Source: Xenopus tropicalis (lineage: Eukaryota; Chordata; Amphibia; Anura; Pipidae). Taken from it: DNA of 64,000 bases. Positions 34,560 through 47,500 of the stretch are shown one piece after another. A program made the position numbers and the translations under genes. The stretch is taken from the NCBI RefSeq assembly GCF_000004195.4, contig NC_030677.2, positions 97,616,829-97,680,828 on the forward strand. The letters run 5' to 3'. The notes under the pieces are model-generated. The model was not told the origin of the DNA. It did no database searches and saw only the letters and a program-made list of their open reading frames with translations. Every line of letters starts with the position of its first letter. Position 1 is the stretch's first letter.

Positions 34560-34860
34560 AATATACTGAGGGGAGCACTCACCAGAGCTTCCAGCTGTAA
34601 ATGGTTCCCGTGCTGCAACGTCTCCTGCGCTCCCGATCCAGACGCACTCCAATGGTCAGAAACAAAAATGCAGACAGAGCACTGGGACCATTTCTTCATT
34701 TAAAATATCACATTTATTGTTAGCATTAAAAGCATGGCAATCCTATGTAGCACGCTTAATGCGTTTTGTGGCCTCGTGCCACTTCATCAGAAGCTGCTAC
34801 GGTGTCCCTTTTCCACCATTCTTAAATACACCCAAGTGCCCCCGCCCAGTTGTATATTAA
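34560..34860 (-). repeat. Dispersed element with GCACTCAC end
   Basis: Begins GGGGAGCACTCACCAGAGC on the + strand and runs to about 34860. On the minus strand it holds an AATAAA and a hammerhead-like segment. The GCACTCAC word recurs in the TA-flanked repeats at 957-1075 and 2630-2780, suggesting one class. Confidence 0.6.
34747..34800 (-). ncRNA. Second hammerhead-like motif
   Basis: Minus strand: GTAGC (34796-34800), then CTGATGA (34784-34790), stem GTGGC/GCCAC, AAAA where the consensus has GAAA, stem CGC/GCG with loop ATTAA, then GCTAC (34747-34751) pairing with the first GTAGC. The three-way layout matches a type I hammerhead. An extra A in the core, the G-to-A change and a G at the cleavage position suggest a decayed copy. 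Confidence 0.5.
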
Positions 34861-36435
34861 CCCCATATACACCAAATGAATAAAACAGTAGTTAAAAACA
34901 TCACTATCAAGAAGCCATAATATGCATTAAGCAAGAAATAGAACTCCACATATATGATTTATAACGGTATCGTCCTAAATGCATGATAATCATTTAGTAA
35001 ATTATACATAAAATACAATAATTATAATTATAATAAGTTAATACAAACCCCCCCATCCATCAAGTAATTGGTTCATACAGGAATGTCAACAAATGCCCCA
35101 TCATCAATTTGTTGGACAGAAAAAGGTAAACAATTAATAAAATCTGTTGCAATTGCACTCTCTGCACTAGCAATTTGCCCCCCTCCCCTTGCACCTCTGC
35201 GGCACATTGGGTGCAAGGAGGGGAAGCATCTGAAAGGCCACCTCAGGGTGGCAAAAAACCCAGAAACGTCCCTGACATCAATGCATACTGGTAATATTAG
35301 GTTTTTTCACTCATATTCTAAAACTGTACATTAAAAAATACTGCAGCATAATGTTAGCCAAAGATCTTGTACAGCTTTCCAGAGTGGGAAATCCAGTAGA
35401 GATCGTGACTCATCAGGGTAAAATATCAATCTCAGAAATAGTGAAAGAGCTGTGTCCTTTCCTATGTATAAATCACTTGTGCACTTACATCTACCACCCT
35501 TAAACTGATGGCTTGGGGGAAAGATTAAAATCGCTAAAGCCATGTTGAAAAAATTGTGGTCTGAGATGAAAATAATGCAACTTTTTATCCATGGTCAGAG
35601 AGGCCCCCAAAGCCTCAACAGGGTTCTTATCATCTGAGTTACTGTATAGTAGATACCCCAAGGGTTTCCTGATGGGGCTAAGTAGACTTAACAACAGAGG
35701 ATTATCTCACCTGTCTTTGCTGTAGTCAAGGGACACACTTTCCAAGCTCTGGAGGCCAAAAGTATGATATACAATATGTCTGCAACAGTAACAGTGAGAA
35801 GGGCTTGGCGTTAATATATGTCATAGTAAATTCCTGACCAGGTGTCAGGTTTCCCTGGAAGTAAATGACAAGGCAGAAAAATGAAAAATAACACACAACA
35901 CCCTAATAATAAAATTAAAAAAAGCCATCCAGGTATATCAGGTAATTTTACTAAAGCATTTTTCTTTACATTTCTACATATTTCTAAGGTTCATTATTTC
36001 ATTATGATATGATTGGAAGCCTGGTTGCTAATCCAACAAGAAACAGGAATACCTTTGATGCATATAATCTTTGTCTCTGTGTGCCTGTATGCATGTGTAG
36101 AGGAAGTTTGATTGCCAAGCAAATATTCTCAGCACTATTATTAAAAGCAATCATTCTGTACAATGTTTAACTGTGCCAACTGTGTTTGTAAGGCTTGAAT
36201 GGCTCTCCCTTTAATCTCATCTTGTGTTTATGGGTGGAGTGTTTCTCTGGGAGACAAGGATTTTCTCAAACCAAATGAAATTAGACCTGAAGGCATTCAC
36301 AGCAGTCTATGGAACAAGTAATTACAGACTATGCCATGAAAAGAGATTGCTTCAGCATAAGAACACTGAATATATTGTAATTTTTGCTTTGGGACAAAGA
36401 TTTTCAGCATGGTAAGTTGATCAATGCAAAACAGA
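34861..36435. other. Intergenic, no gene seen
   Basis: AT-rich DNA with short ORFs only. I looked here for the missing first exon of the coiled-coil gene and found no convincing phase-0 candidate. Confidence 0.5.
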
Positions 36436-36640
36436 TGTAAGGGTGAAGACACACGCAGCTACTAGTAGCAACTACTTGTCACTGCTACTAAAATAGACAA
36501 TGCTTATCATTTACTGATAATGGTCTCTACATGTGTTTTAGCAGAGACAGTTCTCAGTATTATCTATGGCAGGGTATTTTCTGGCATTTAGTAGCCGTGA
36601 CAAGTAGCTGCTACTAAGTAGCTCTGTGTGTCTTCACCCC
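36436..36640. mobile_element. Palindromic MITE
   Basis: Ends GGGTGAAGACACACGCAGCTAC and GTAGCTCTGTGTGTCTTCACCCC mirror each other, as do GCTACTAGTAGCAACTACTTG and its partner. A partial inverted copy lies at 12108-12250. Confidence 0.85.
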
Positions 36641-38491
36641 AATTGTTATATGTGATAGGGAGATTTTGGATAGGTTACATAGCATAGTGGGATTCCAACT
36701 ACAGGCCATGTGTCACATAGTGTAACAGGCTTCTCTCTTTGTTGCAGGGTTGGGCTAACTGTGGGCCTCCAGTTGTTAGTAAACTACAACTTTCACCATC
36801 CCTCACAGCAAATTCTGTTCCATTGTGTAATGCACAGCCATCTTCAATTTTTTTGTTTACTGATTCGGAGGCATGAGGCAGAGAAAGAGACAGCGTTGGG
36901 GTAACGTTTGTGATATTCTACTTGAATGAGGTGATGCTTTTGATCTATTCATTTTTGAGTGATCTTACTGGCAAGTTTGGGGATAATGGGATAATATCTT
37001 CAATGATTTTAATGTCATGAAATGCTGGTGCCGCAGTGTGTCATGGAATGCTTAGGGCTATGATATGAAATGGTTGGTGCCACTTTGTCTGTATTCTGGT
37101 GCACTTCCAGTGTGGCCATGACAAATGTTGAAAAGGGTGTGTTTTGGTTAAATGCGCATGGCATTTGGGGTGTGGCCACAAAGTGTGGTTTTGTCAGAAG
37201 TTTGGCCAGGTGCTCTAAGCAAAGAAAGTTTAGATAATTCAACTTAATTAAAGGAGTCAACTGTTCTGGGCAAAATTATAAAAATCTTCTGTTTGACTGC
37301 TCCCATAGAATAGTATGTGTTGGACTCCTGTTACCCTCTGGTAACACTGGTGGCACTTTGGGGAAAAAGTCCCCAAATTTTGAAAAACAATGCCTAGTGT
37401 GTCAGGTTCAGAAAGAAATTAGGAAACAAAAATTAAGGAAATGCCTGAAGGATTTTTAGATTACTAACCTTGCAAACAGAAGATGTATTAACTCTTGAGA
37501 GTAAAAAGCTGGAAGACGCAGTATGTGTAACTGTTCCCTTAAAAATGAGTGTGATGCTTTAAAAATATGTTGGGGCTTTATAGATACGTGTTAATAACTC
37601 AGTTTTTGTAGATGATGCTGAATCCATCTTAGAGGGATTTCTGATGGGAATTGATAATGCCAGAGTGAAGGGTTACAGGATGTGTTGTGAGAATGGCCCC
37701 TTTAATGTAAAGTGATTCTTTTTTTTAATAGTTTGAAACAAGGTGGATAAATTACACTTTGGGGGAAAACATGTCTGCATGCCCTGAAAAAGTCAGTTGA
37801 GGAGCTGTGAACGAAAGTGTAAAAGTACTTTGAATAGACTAATAACTGATTTTGTGCTCTGTGCCTTTTAGGGGGTATGTGTATAGTGAGAGAATGTAGT
37901 ACTCAGATGGGCAGAAGTTATTTTTTGTATTTTGGGTATGGTGTCTGACAAGAAACTTTGAACAGCCTGTGCTGCTTCTGACCTGTAAATAAAGAGATGT
38001 CCTGTTACATGGCAATTTTGGTGTGCACATTAAAATCCTTACAGTGCTTTCACTTTCAGTCTGATGTGGGATTAGTGGCTCTTATTTATGAAATGGCAAC
38101 AAATGATTGATCCTTAAATATAGTATTACAGGATTATTGCATAATTTAAGTTTATTCATTAAACGTATATTTACTGATAATATTTACAGTAACAAGGTGC
38201 TCTATGCCAAAATACCAGTTTCATTCAGGCTTGTGCCCATGTGATTTTTTTCCACTTGAGAATGCCTTATAAACTAGAATCTAATTTAGCAATATCTTCA
38301 GAAAGGGTCCTCATTGAGTAATGCGTATATTGCTTTGGGTTATCATCAGTGCAGTAAGTAAGAACTGACCAACATTTGAACTGAATTCATTGCAAAGCTT
38401 GTCATGTACTATGAAAAAAATGAACTATATAAATGCAAAAGGTGTATAATTAAGTTACATACTTAAAATGTTTTTTCTTTTCTTCATTCAG
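36641..38491. other. Intergenic or 5' part of coiled-coil gene, unresolved
   Basis: No exon with a start codon could be fixed, though one must lie upstream of 38492 if the gene at 38492-55389 is intact. No clear repeat structure. Confidence 0.45.
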
Positions 38492-38580
38492 AGTTTGTTT
38501 GACCCAACAAGATACAGTCCTTTAGAACAGAGAAGTAATTACAGGTATAACACAAGAGAGGCAGACAGTGGTTTCCTAAG
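38492..38580 (+). CDS. Coiled-coil gene exon A
   Basis: 89 nt after TCTTCATTCAG; only the frame SLFDPTRYSPLEQRSNYR is open. Donor AAG|GTAATT, phase 2. Confidence 0.7.
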
Positions 38581-41500
38581 GTAATTGTGCAATTATTATG
38601 GTTGATCACCTGCTAAAGTGCATATTTCCTTTACATATCTATTGACAGTATAACAACGTATAACAGGCATTAACATATTTGTTTTCACAGTTTGGCAATA
38701 TTAATCACAAAATGACAAGCTGCTGGTTGATAGCAGTACATAAAATGCTTGTGGGAATGCCTTTGTTGTAGTTAAATGGTCTGTTTCACATTTTGTTAAA
38801 TGAAATTAAACTACTGGGCTCTTCCAAATTATTATAATGAAGTGGTATGATTATGTTAAACAGGGCATATCACCCTAAGAAATAGGGTTGCCATCAGTTT
38901 GGCTTTTCAAGGGGCTGTCCGGGTAAAAACCTTCTGCCTAGTTTTCAACATTCTTTCAACATTCAACATAACAGTGTCATAATACCAGTGCAAAAATGAA
39001 AGTGAAAGGAAATGCAGTGCCTTAGGCATAACAGTGGGGAATGCAATATATAATTGACATCTAAGATTCAATGTGAGTTTATAACAGATGTTTTACAAAA
39101 TCATGTTTAATTTGAAAAAGACTTTTATTATACATTTGTTTCAGTCTGGATGACAGATCCTCTTAAGGGAGAACTAAAGCGTAACTAAAGAAGTAGGACA
39201 GAAATGTTGCACATTATGTTTTGGGGATTCTGTACCAGCCCAAGGCAACCAAAGCCCTTTAGCAGGGAAGATCTGTGCTTCCAAAGATTCCCCAGTAGCT
39301 CCCCATCTTCTTTTCTGCTGATTCACTGCACATGCTCAGTGCTGCTGTCAGTTACTGAGTTTAGGGATCTATGCACAATATACTGTATATGCAAAATATA
39401 AATGTTGCGATATATGGCAGATTAGTAATTTATTAAGATTTCCATTACGTGGTAGCTCTGAAACTAGTGCAGTTAGCACAGAATTTAGTAATCAGCCCTC
39501 TAAACTTATATTACAGACAAACCTTATTTTCTCTACAGCTGACCAGAGCCCACTGAGCATGTGAGTGTCGCAGACACTTCCCAAGATGTCATAGACCAAG
39601 AGGTCTATGACATGACAATTTATAAATGTTTTTAGTATCTATTGATATAAATGTTTTTAAGGGACCTTTCTAATAAAAATTCTTTGTCTTTAGTGGAGAT
39701 TTTTTTCTTGTGGTGACTCTGTTTGATGAACACGTTATTCGCTACTATGGCGGTTGGTCCACAGTTAGTATCTAGACATCACAAACCATTTCTTTTTTGT
39801 CTCACATATTATATTTAACTGCATCTATTGTAGTATAGTAAAGCAGCCCTGGTTAGACCTTTTTTCATTTTTTTTTTTACTAAATAAAATAGGTTTCAGA
39901 TAAATTGATAGCTTAAAACAGAATTGGTGGCTGAATTATACTTTTCCCTAAATGACCAATGTAAATTCTCCTTGATTTCTGAATTTTTGACTTAAACCTA
40001 GCTAGGTGCATAACTTAAATACAGAAATTTTGTTTACACCGCTTAATACGTATGGCATAATCAGTTTACCATTTTTCTTTTAAATACCCTTGTCAGTTTA
40101 AACAGCAGCGCATCTAACTTTTATGCGTCTCAGAGTAAAACTGGCCAGTGGTCTTCAAATTGCCTGCTTTTAAAGGACGATTTGACCTTCAAGCTATTAA
40201 GATCTGAGAACAGAAGATTGGCCCTTGATGAAAGCCTCCGGCGAGCATACAGTGCTCTGGAGCACCAGAGGAGGTATTTACAGGATTACAATTATGGCCT
40301 GCAAACCAGTGATACAAGAATTGAGTCACTTCTTCAGAGACAAAAGGTATTGTCTTTTGTACTGTTCTGTAGGTTCTGATGAAATTTGTTAAATTCTATC
40401 GCATGCTAATTATATGCATTTACATTTTTTTTCATTATGACTTTATTAGGATAATGTGGAATACAACTGAATGAGCTGGGGAGGTAGGTTTGTTTAAGAA
40501 TGTCCAGTAAAGCCAGAGCTGGGTTTAGAAAAAAGGATAGTTAGGATGCCCAATTCAAACCAAAACCCCAATATCTTGGGGCATAAGTTGGTGGCAAAAC
40601 TGGGGGAGTATGTTTTTTCAACTGCAGCTTTTTGCCAGCCCTGGTAATTTCTGAGGCAAGTTTGTTCAACTGGCATTATGGAAGCAGCACCCCTGTGTAG
40701 AAGATGTTCCTATTCAGTAAATTGATCCCAATCTGTACAGCTGGCATTACTCTATAACAAGTAGTTCATATACAGTTAATAGTTAAAATCAATAATTTAT
40801 GTGCTTATAAATAAGTCAGTTCAAGTTTTTTAAATCATTGGAGGTCAGTGGAGTTTGCCCTTACCTGCCCCTGTCAAGCTTCTCTGTTTTGTCTTTTGCT
40901 TGATACGTAACTTACGCAAGTTTCTCGGCAAGTTCCGTATGTTTCTAGGCAGTTTTTGTGGAAGTTACATAAATTGCATAAGTTTTGACATTACTTTATA
41001 TGTAATTTACACAAATTTGCAAATAACGCAGCCAGGCCACTTTTTGAACAAACATTTCACCATACCTGACACAACAGTACCCCCTCTCAGGCCATGATGG
41101 TGGCCCTTAATATAATCCATGAAATTAATAGATAAGGTATATTTTGGGCTTTGTACATGCCACACACTTACATATACCTATGCATAACAGGAATCAAACC
41201 ACTGGCATTTTGGATTCAGGAAAATCTGTACTTTCAAAAAAAGTGTACTTTGCAAAATACAGTATATATGGTTTCCTGCGGGTAAACCTAGTGTTAGTTA
41301 TTTGTCACCTTGAGATTTAAACCATGCTGATTCGTGGAGCCAAGCTATGGAAATTTGATAGCATACTGCTGGGAATTTTAGACCTTTACAAGTCTAAAAC
41401 CTTACTAAAACTGTACACATAAAATAAAATGTTTTTGATCTGTGTCTTCTCCCACCCTCATGAAAATGCCCCTAAATTGAAACACCATAAAATGTTTAAA

Positions 41501-44500
41501 AATGGTCTGTCAGTGAAATGTTTAAAAAGTAAAACTGTTTTATTTACATTTAAAGTTTGTATCTGTTAATCCAGCTCCTACAAACAAACAATTTCTTGGC
41601 GACAAATGTCCATTTTATATCAGAGAGGTTTTTAGCCTGTAGTCCTGTAGAGAGCCATAACATCTGACCCCCTGTTTATCTTCTTGTGTAAGAACTTAGC
41701 CCACTGTATTCTACATAGTTTGTCTGTAATCTGCTCTGTTGATTCATTTTGCCTTATTAAGTTTTAATGGCTGCCCCCATGACTAAACAGCAGTTTATTG
41801 ATATAATTAATAATGTTTATGAAGCAATAATGTTGCTGAACGCCAATGGTGGGAAACAGTATATTGTTTTTAAATGTATATAAAACACTTTAATATTTTG
41901 GTTTTGCTGATTCTTTAACACTTTATGTTACATTTGTATAGCTTTTGGAATCAAACGTTTCAAACCTTCAAACTAAGAACATCTACAGCAATGGCATAAT
42001 ACTAAATAAAATTAATCAGGATGAGGATCAGGGTTTTCAAAAACAGTTCTCAACCAGTCAAGAAAACCATAACAGCAGGTAAGGCATCTAATTATATAAG
42101 GGACAATATATTTTTGTTTAGTATTGGTATTTAATGTGGATTATATTGTCAGTGCTGTATAGATCTCCCTTTGTTTCTGTAGTTCCCTGGGTTAGAGCAG
42201 GCTGCTTCAGTCCCATCCTGGTTTAAAAGCAATGCATTTTTTTAGTATGATTTTTATTTATTTTGGATATGAAGAAATAAGATAACAAATAAAAAAAGAA
42301 CATATAAAGTAAGCAATGCAAATAGTCTGTATCATACACTTGGTTAAAATTTTAACCAGTATGCCCAACAGGGTGGTACAGGGATCTCTATCCCTAACTT
42401 GTGCTTCTGCCACAAAAGTGGAGAATTTGTCACAATAGTGCATTTGGGATTTCCCCAGTTATTATTAAAAGTGATGATGACATTTAATATGTGACATTTG
42501 TTTATATTTGCACTCTATATAGCACCCAAGGACATAACAAATAGGACTTGTGCTTTATTTTTCCATGGCGTTGTCCAACAGCCAATTTGCTGTTCTTTGA
42601 CAACTGGTATTCTGTTTGTGATGACAAATCTTTATATTTTAGAATTGCTGCTCTGGAAAGAGAAATTAATAACATGAAGAAACTGGTAAACTATGTTCCT
42701 ACAAAGACAAATAGTGATTTATTTGGATTTGGACAGTGGGCAGAACAAAAAGATTACATGAAAGAGGTATGAAATAAAACACAAATCTTAGCAATAACTG
42801 AATGTTGTGCACAAGAGTAAATAATAATGCCAAATCCCTATTACCCCCTCTAGACAGAGGTGGGTCAACATAAATTTAAACATTGGCAGAAAATGGTTAT
42901 TCTCTTGCCCACATAACAGAGGCCACACGAGCAAACAGTAATATTTACCACATAATAAGAAGTACATAAAAGTCTATGTGAAATCTTAAAATGTGTTCCC
43001 ATGTGAGGATAGGGAAGGTCAGGAACACATAACAAACATCTTCATGTTAAGCAGTTAGGAGTTGGACACCAATAGCAACCCATTTTTTTGTGGTGAGCCA
43101 ATTCTGGGCTTTCTCATTATGGATTCCATAGTTAGTTTTTACTAAAAGCCATGTTGATAGCCTTTCATGGGTTGTGGAGCCTTATGTCATCCATATTGAT
43201 CATAGCCCAATTATTGAAAATTCCCTTAGCTCAACTCATAGTCATCAAAAGAGGATTTTAAATATTTGAAGCTTGATCAGTGTTGGTGTCCCCTTGCAGC
43301 AAATATCTTGTGCAAATTGTGTTGCATGTTGTAATTGTTGTCCAAGTGCTCCTTATCCAGAAACCTCTGAATGTGTCTTCCAGTTGAATTTTATGAAATT
43401 CTGAGTATGGAATGCTTGGGAGAGTGGAAAGGGGTGGTTAATGGCAGCATGCAAAAGAGTATTATGATCAGTGGATTTGCAGAAGTGCCTAGAGCGTAAT
43501 CTGTTTGCTGTTCTAAAGATATGTAGATCTAGGTGTTGGTCTGATAGGACTGGCAAGATGATTAAGATTATAATAAAAGGCAGTTAAAGAGTCCACATCT
43601 CCATTCCAAATCAGATGCTGCTTTTGGTATCAATACATTTCATAATTGACTATAAAATTACTTCACTTACTATAGTCATCCTGGACAATTATAGGAAGAA
43701 ACTATTTTCAAAATGGAATTCATTTCTAGTAAGTGCCAAATATTGTAAATCAATCAAAAATGTTTTTGGTACCAATTTGTCAGGCCTACACCCCAATGCA
43801 AGTCTACATGCTTGCATTCCCATTTCATGGAGAATCGCAGCATACAGACTGCCTACGTCCTTCATGGCCAAAATACATTCCTAGGGTAGATCAGGAAAAT
43901 ACCTCAGCATGTTCATTACATGGGTAGAGCCCCTTGTAAAGGATGACATATTGCTCACACAGGGCTGGAGAAAAAACTCATTATAAGTGGCCAAATGTTG
44001 TAAAAGAGAACTAGAATAAGTATTTCCTTTTTATCTCTAAAATTACTTTGTGTCCAGAATAACATACCTTTCTCCCAGTGCATTCAGTCTAAAGACCAGA
44101 GTCTAAAGACCCTTCCAAGTGAACTCAGCACACACAAACCTATACTGATTATATCTATACACTCACATACATAAACTATACCTACATCAATACTAACTGT
44201 AGATTTTAATATCACAATAGCCCTGGCTTGTTCAAGAAATCACCCAAGCCCCTCATAAAGTGATACTGACACCCATGCCACTTAAATAAAAAAAAAAAAC
44301 TGGCATTGTGTTTTTATTGTTAAAGGACAAGGAAAGGTTAATATAAATTAAAAGTAAGTCTAAAGGCATTCTTTTTAAGTACTTACTGCATATCTAAATT
44401 CCCAGATCCCTGCTTGCTTCTCTGAGATATGGTGCCGGCAGCCTACAGCAGTGTGAAGACTACAGTGACATCACTGAAATCTCTCTCCCCTTCCTGTAGG

Positions 44501-47500
44501 CTGCCAGCGGCAGCCTTCCTATTCTCTGAGCATGTGTGTAACTTGATCCTGTCTCCTGTTCTGAGCTACACATGCCCACTAGCCAATCAGAAGCAGATCT
44601 GCCAGAGGGGAGAGGGGGGAGGGAATGAAACACATGTGCAGTATGAAGCAAGGAGCGAAAGGAAGGGAGAATACCTTTTTAAAGATGGCTGCCTGTTCTA
44701 GAAAACAGATAGAAAATGTGAAGTAAGTGTGAGTAAATATTTGATTAGGTGAGCCAAAAGTGTGGCGTTTTTACTAAACAATAGGAGGACTATTGGACAG
44801 TATGCTTTTTAAATATTGACTTTCATTCTCCTTTAAAAGCTACTATACTATATAAAGAACCATTCAAACATGTAGTTACATTTCCAGAACGAGTGTATCA
44901 ACTAAAGTTTAACAGGGCAGCCATCTTTCCTCTTTCTCGGTTGCCAGAACATTCAGAGCAAAAGCTCAGCATGACCTGTAGGTAGGTTTGGATGCAGATT
45001 CATTTTTTAAAAAGTACGTTTTTGGTGTCAGTTTCTCTTTAAGGGCATTAACAGAATCTGCCATTACCACATCACTCGGAAGGGCATTCCCCAACTTCAC
45101 TGCCCTCACCGTGAAAAACCACCTACGCTGCTTCAAATGGAAGCTCCATTCCTCTAATCTAAAGGGGTGGCCTCTGGTACACTGATAGTTTTTATGTGAA
45201 AAAAAAGAACATCCCCTATCTGCCTATAATCCCCTCTAATGTACTTGTACAGAGTAATCATGTCCCCTCGCAAGCGCCTTTTTTCCAAAGAGAACAACCC
45301 GAACCTTGGCATTCTAACCTGACAGTGTAAATCTTCTATCCCCTTTACCAGTTTCTCCAGCTCATTAATATCCTTCTTAAGGACTGAATCCCAGAACTGC
45401 ACTGCAAATTGAGGCCTCACCAGAGACCTATAAAGGGGCAAAATGATGTTTTCATCCCTTGAGTCAATGCCTTTTTTTATGCATGATGCACTTTATTTGC
45501 TTTAGTAGGCACTGAATGACACTGCCTGGGATTAGACAACTAATTCTACAGCTAATTCTACAAAAATCCCCAGATCCTTTTCAATTAAGGATACCCCCAA
45601 CACACTACCATTTAATGTGTAACTCGCATTAAAATTGTTTCAACAATGAACCTCATTTTCAATTTTGCTGTCTAGTGTTTACAATTTTGTCAAATCATTC
45701 TGGTAGCATCCTGCATAGAAAAGTTTTGCACAATTTAGTATCCGTCACCATGTGACTCTACCTAAGCTGATCAGACAACCCTGCACTACACTGATGAGCC
45801 TCAAGAAAGGTGAAATCAGTCTGTAGTTGGGAATCTGATCAGCTATTATCCTGGGTTCTGCTTTAAAAACCTAGTGGGTGAGCTTTAGCCTATAGGATAA
45901 ACCCATGTAAATGGGATTTTCTTGGAGCTTGTTTGGAATTTATTCCCAGAATTCCTTTTGTTTATTTGTATCTGTATGAGGCAGTCTCCTCAGCCCTAAT
46001 AAATTGTTTGTATAAATTGTGAATATCTAAAAGTATATTTAGAGGATCTGGAGCTCTGTGTGGTGCTTCAGAAGAGAGGACTTGTTTACTATGGTTACTT
46101 TTCTTGCTGTTGTTGGTTTCCTTATTGTGTTTACATAAGTCCTTCCTGGTGAGGTGTCTTTCTTTTTCAAGTTTCAAATGGGTTTTCATCCCTAAGGTTC
46201 ATTAAGTATTTTTTTAACAGAAACTGTCTGCCATGGGTAACTGACCTGGTGTACTACATGGTAAGGAAATTACATGATTGGGGCCAGTAATGCCTTAACC
46301 ATTTGCAGTGTGACACTTCTGGAGGGACTGCATATCCTATTTTTGGAAGGAGAATTTTATGTTGTTTGCAATCCTCCCCACATCCAAACCATGCAGATCA
46401 TAGTGCTGTCCCTATATTACTCACTGCATATTACAAAGGTGTCAGCCTCTTTTGAGGCAATTGTTGTTTTTTCTGATAAAATCTTTTTATAATATATTTG
46501 GAATCTTCTATATACAGATGCAAGATAATCTGAGGGAATATGCTGAAGAGATGGCGGCTAAATGCAATAATGTAGAGCAAGAAAAAGATGCACTGGAACT
46601 CCAAATAACATCTTTGCACTCAGGTCTCCTTCAGGCCAAAATGGATTCTAAAGGATTAGAAAAAGAATGTGTAAAGCTTCAGTCTCAACTACTGGCCAAC
46701 AGAAATGTAAGTGATATTTAATAAGCAACAAGACTTTTGCTCTAATGCATGTTACATTGATGCATCGCCTGGAGGCTCAAAAGCTCAGTTACGTGGCCTG
46801 CATTATTTGTAACCAACCTGGGAAGTGGGAAGGCCTGATTACTTTAACTATGTATAACAAGTCACCACTTTTTTTACTGTTCTAAAACAGGGATATCCTG
46901 AAAACCTGTGCTGTTTTTAGAGAATTGGAACCTGTAGAGTTGTGGGGTCTTAAATGTGTAGAATTAAATTAAAATTGGCAAAATACTGTGCTATAATATC
47001 CAACATACCACATGGTAATGAGATAATGTCCAGAGATAATGTCCAGTATGTTGTACTACCCAGTACAGTACATAAAAAATACTTGGAAATCTCCTTATAC
47101 AAATACAAGACTATTGTCATGATGACTCCCAAACTAAAAGCCTGATTTGTATTTTCTTTATCTCCAGTTCCACAACTCTCCTCCGCTTTCATATCACTAC
47201 ATTTTACATATCTGTTGAAATGATTGCACATAATATGTTTATGGTGACTGTTTATCGTTTTGTTTTACAGAAAACAAAGATATAAGATAAAAACGGATAA
47301 AAATAAAAAATAATAAAGGTAAAATTAACTAAAAGAGATGAAAAAGATACAGGTGTTTCAGGTGTTAATTTCAGTTTATGACCTTACTTGTGTGGGTTTG
47401 CTGAAGTTTAATTGATTAAACTAACCAAATACAAACATAAGCATGGTAAAAATTTAAATTGCAAGCTCCTCTGGATCAGGGACTGATGTGAATGATGTAT

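Noticed and set aside
36309..36317. ATG GAA CAA before GTAATT as the first exon of the coiled-coil gene
   Set aside because: Phase fits, but the donor context is poor and there is no other support; the similarity to tex15 exon 1 looks accidental.
30651..38492. Short paralogue splicing into the coiled-coil gene as one transcript
   Set aside because: Phases would allow exon 5 to exon A, but the paralogue has its own in-frame end, stop and poly(A) signals. Transcript data could reopen this.
45154..45441. 95-codon minus-strand ORF as a host gene
   Set aside because: Sequence is the C-terminal part of a CR1/L2 LINE polymerase.
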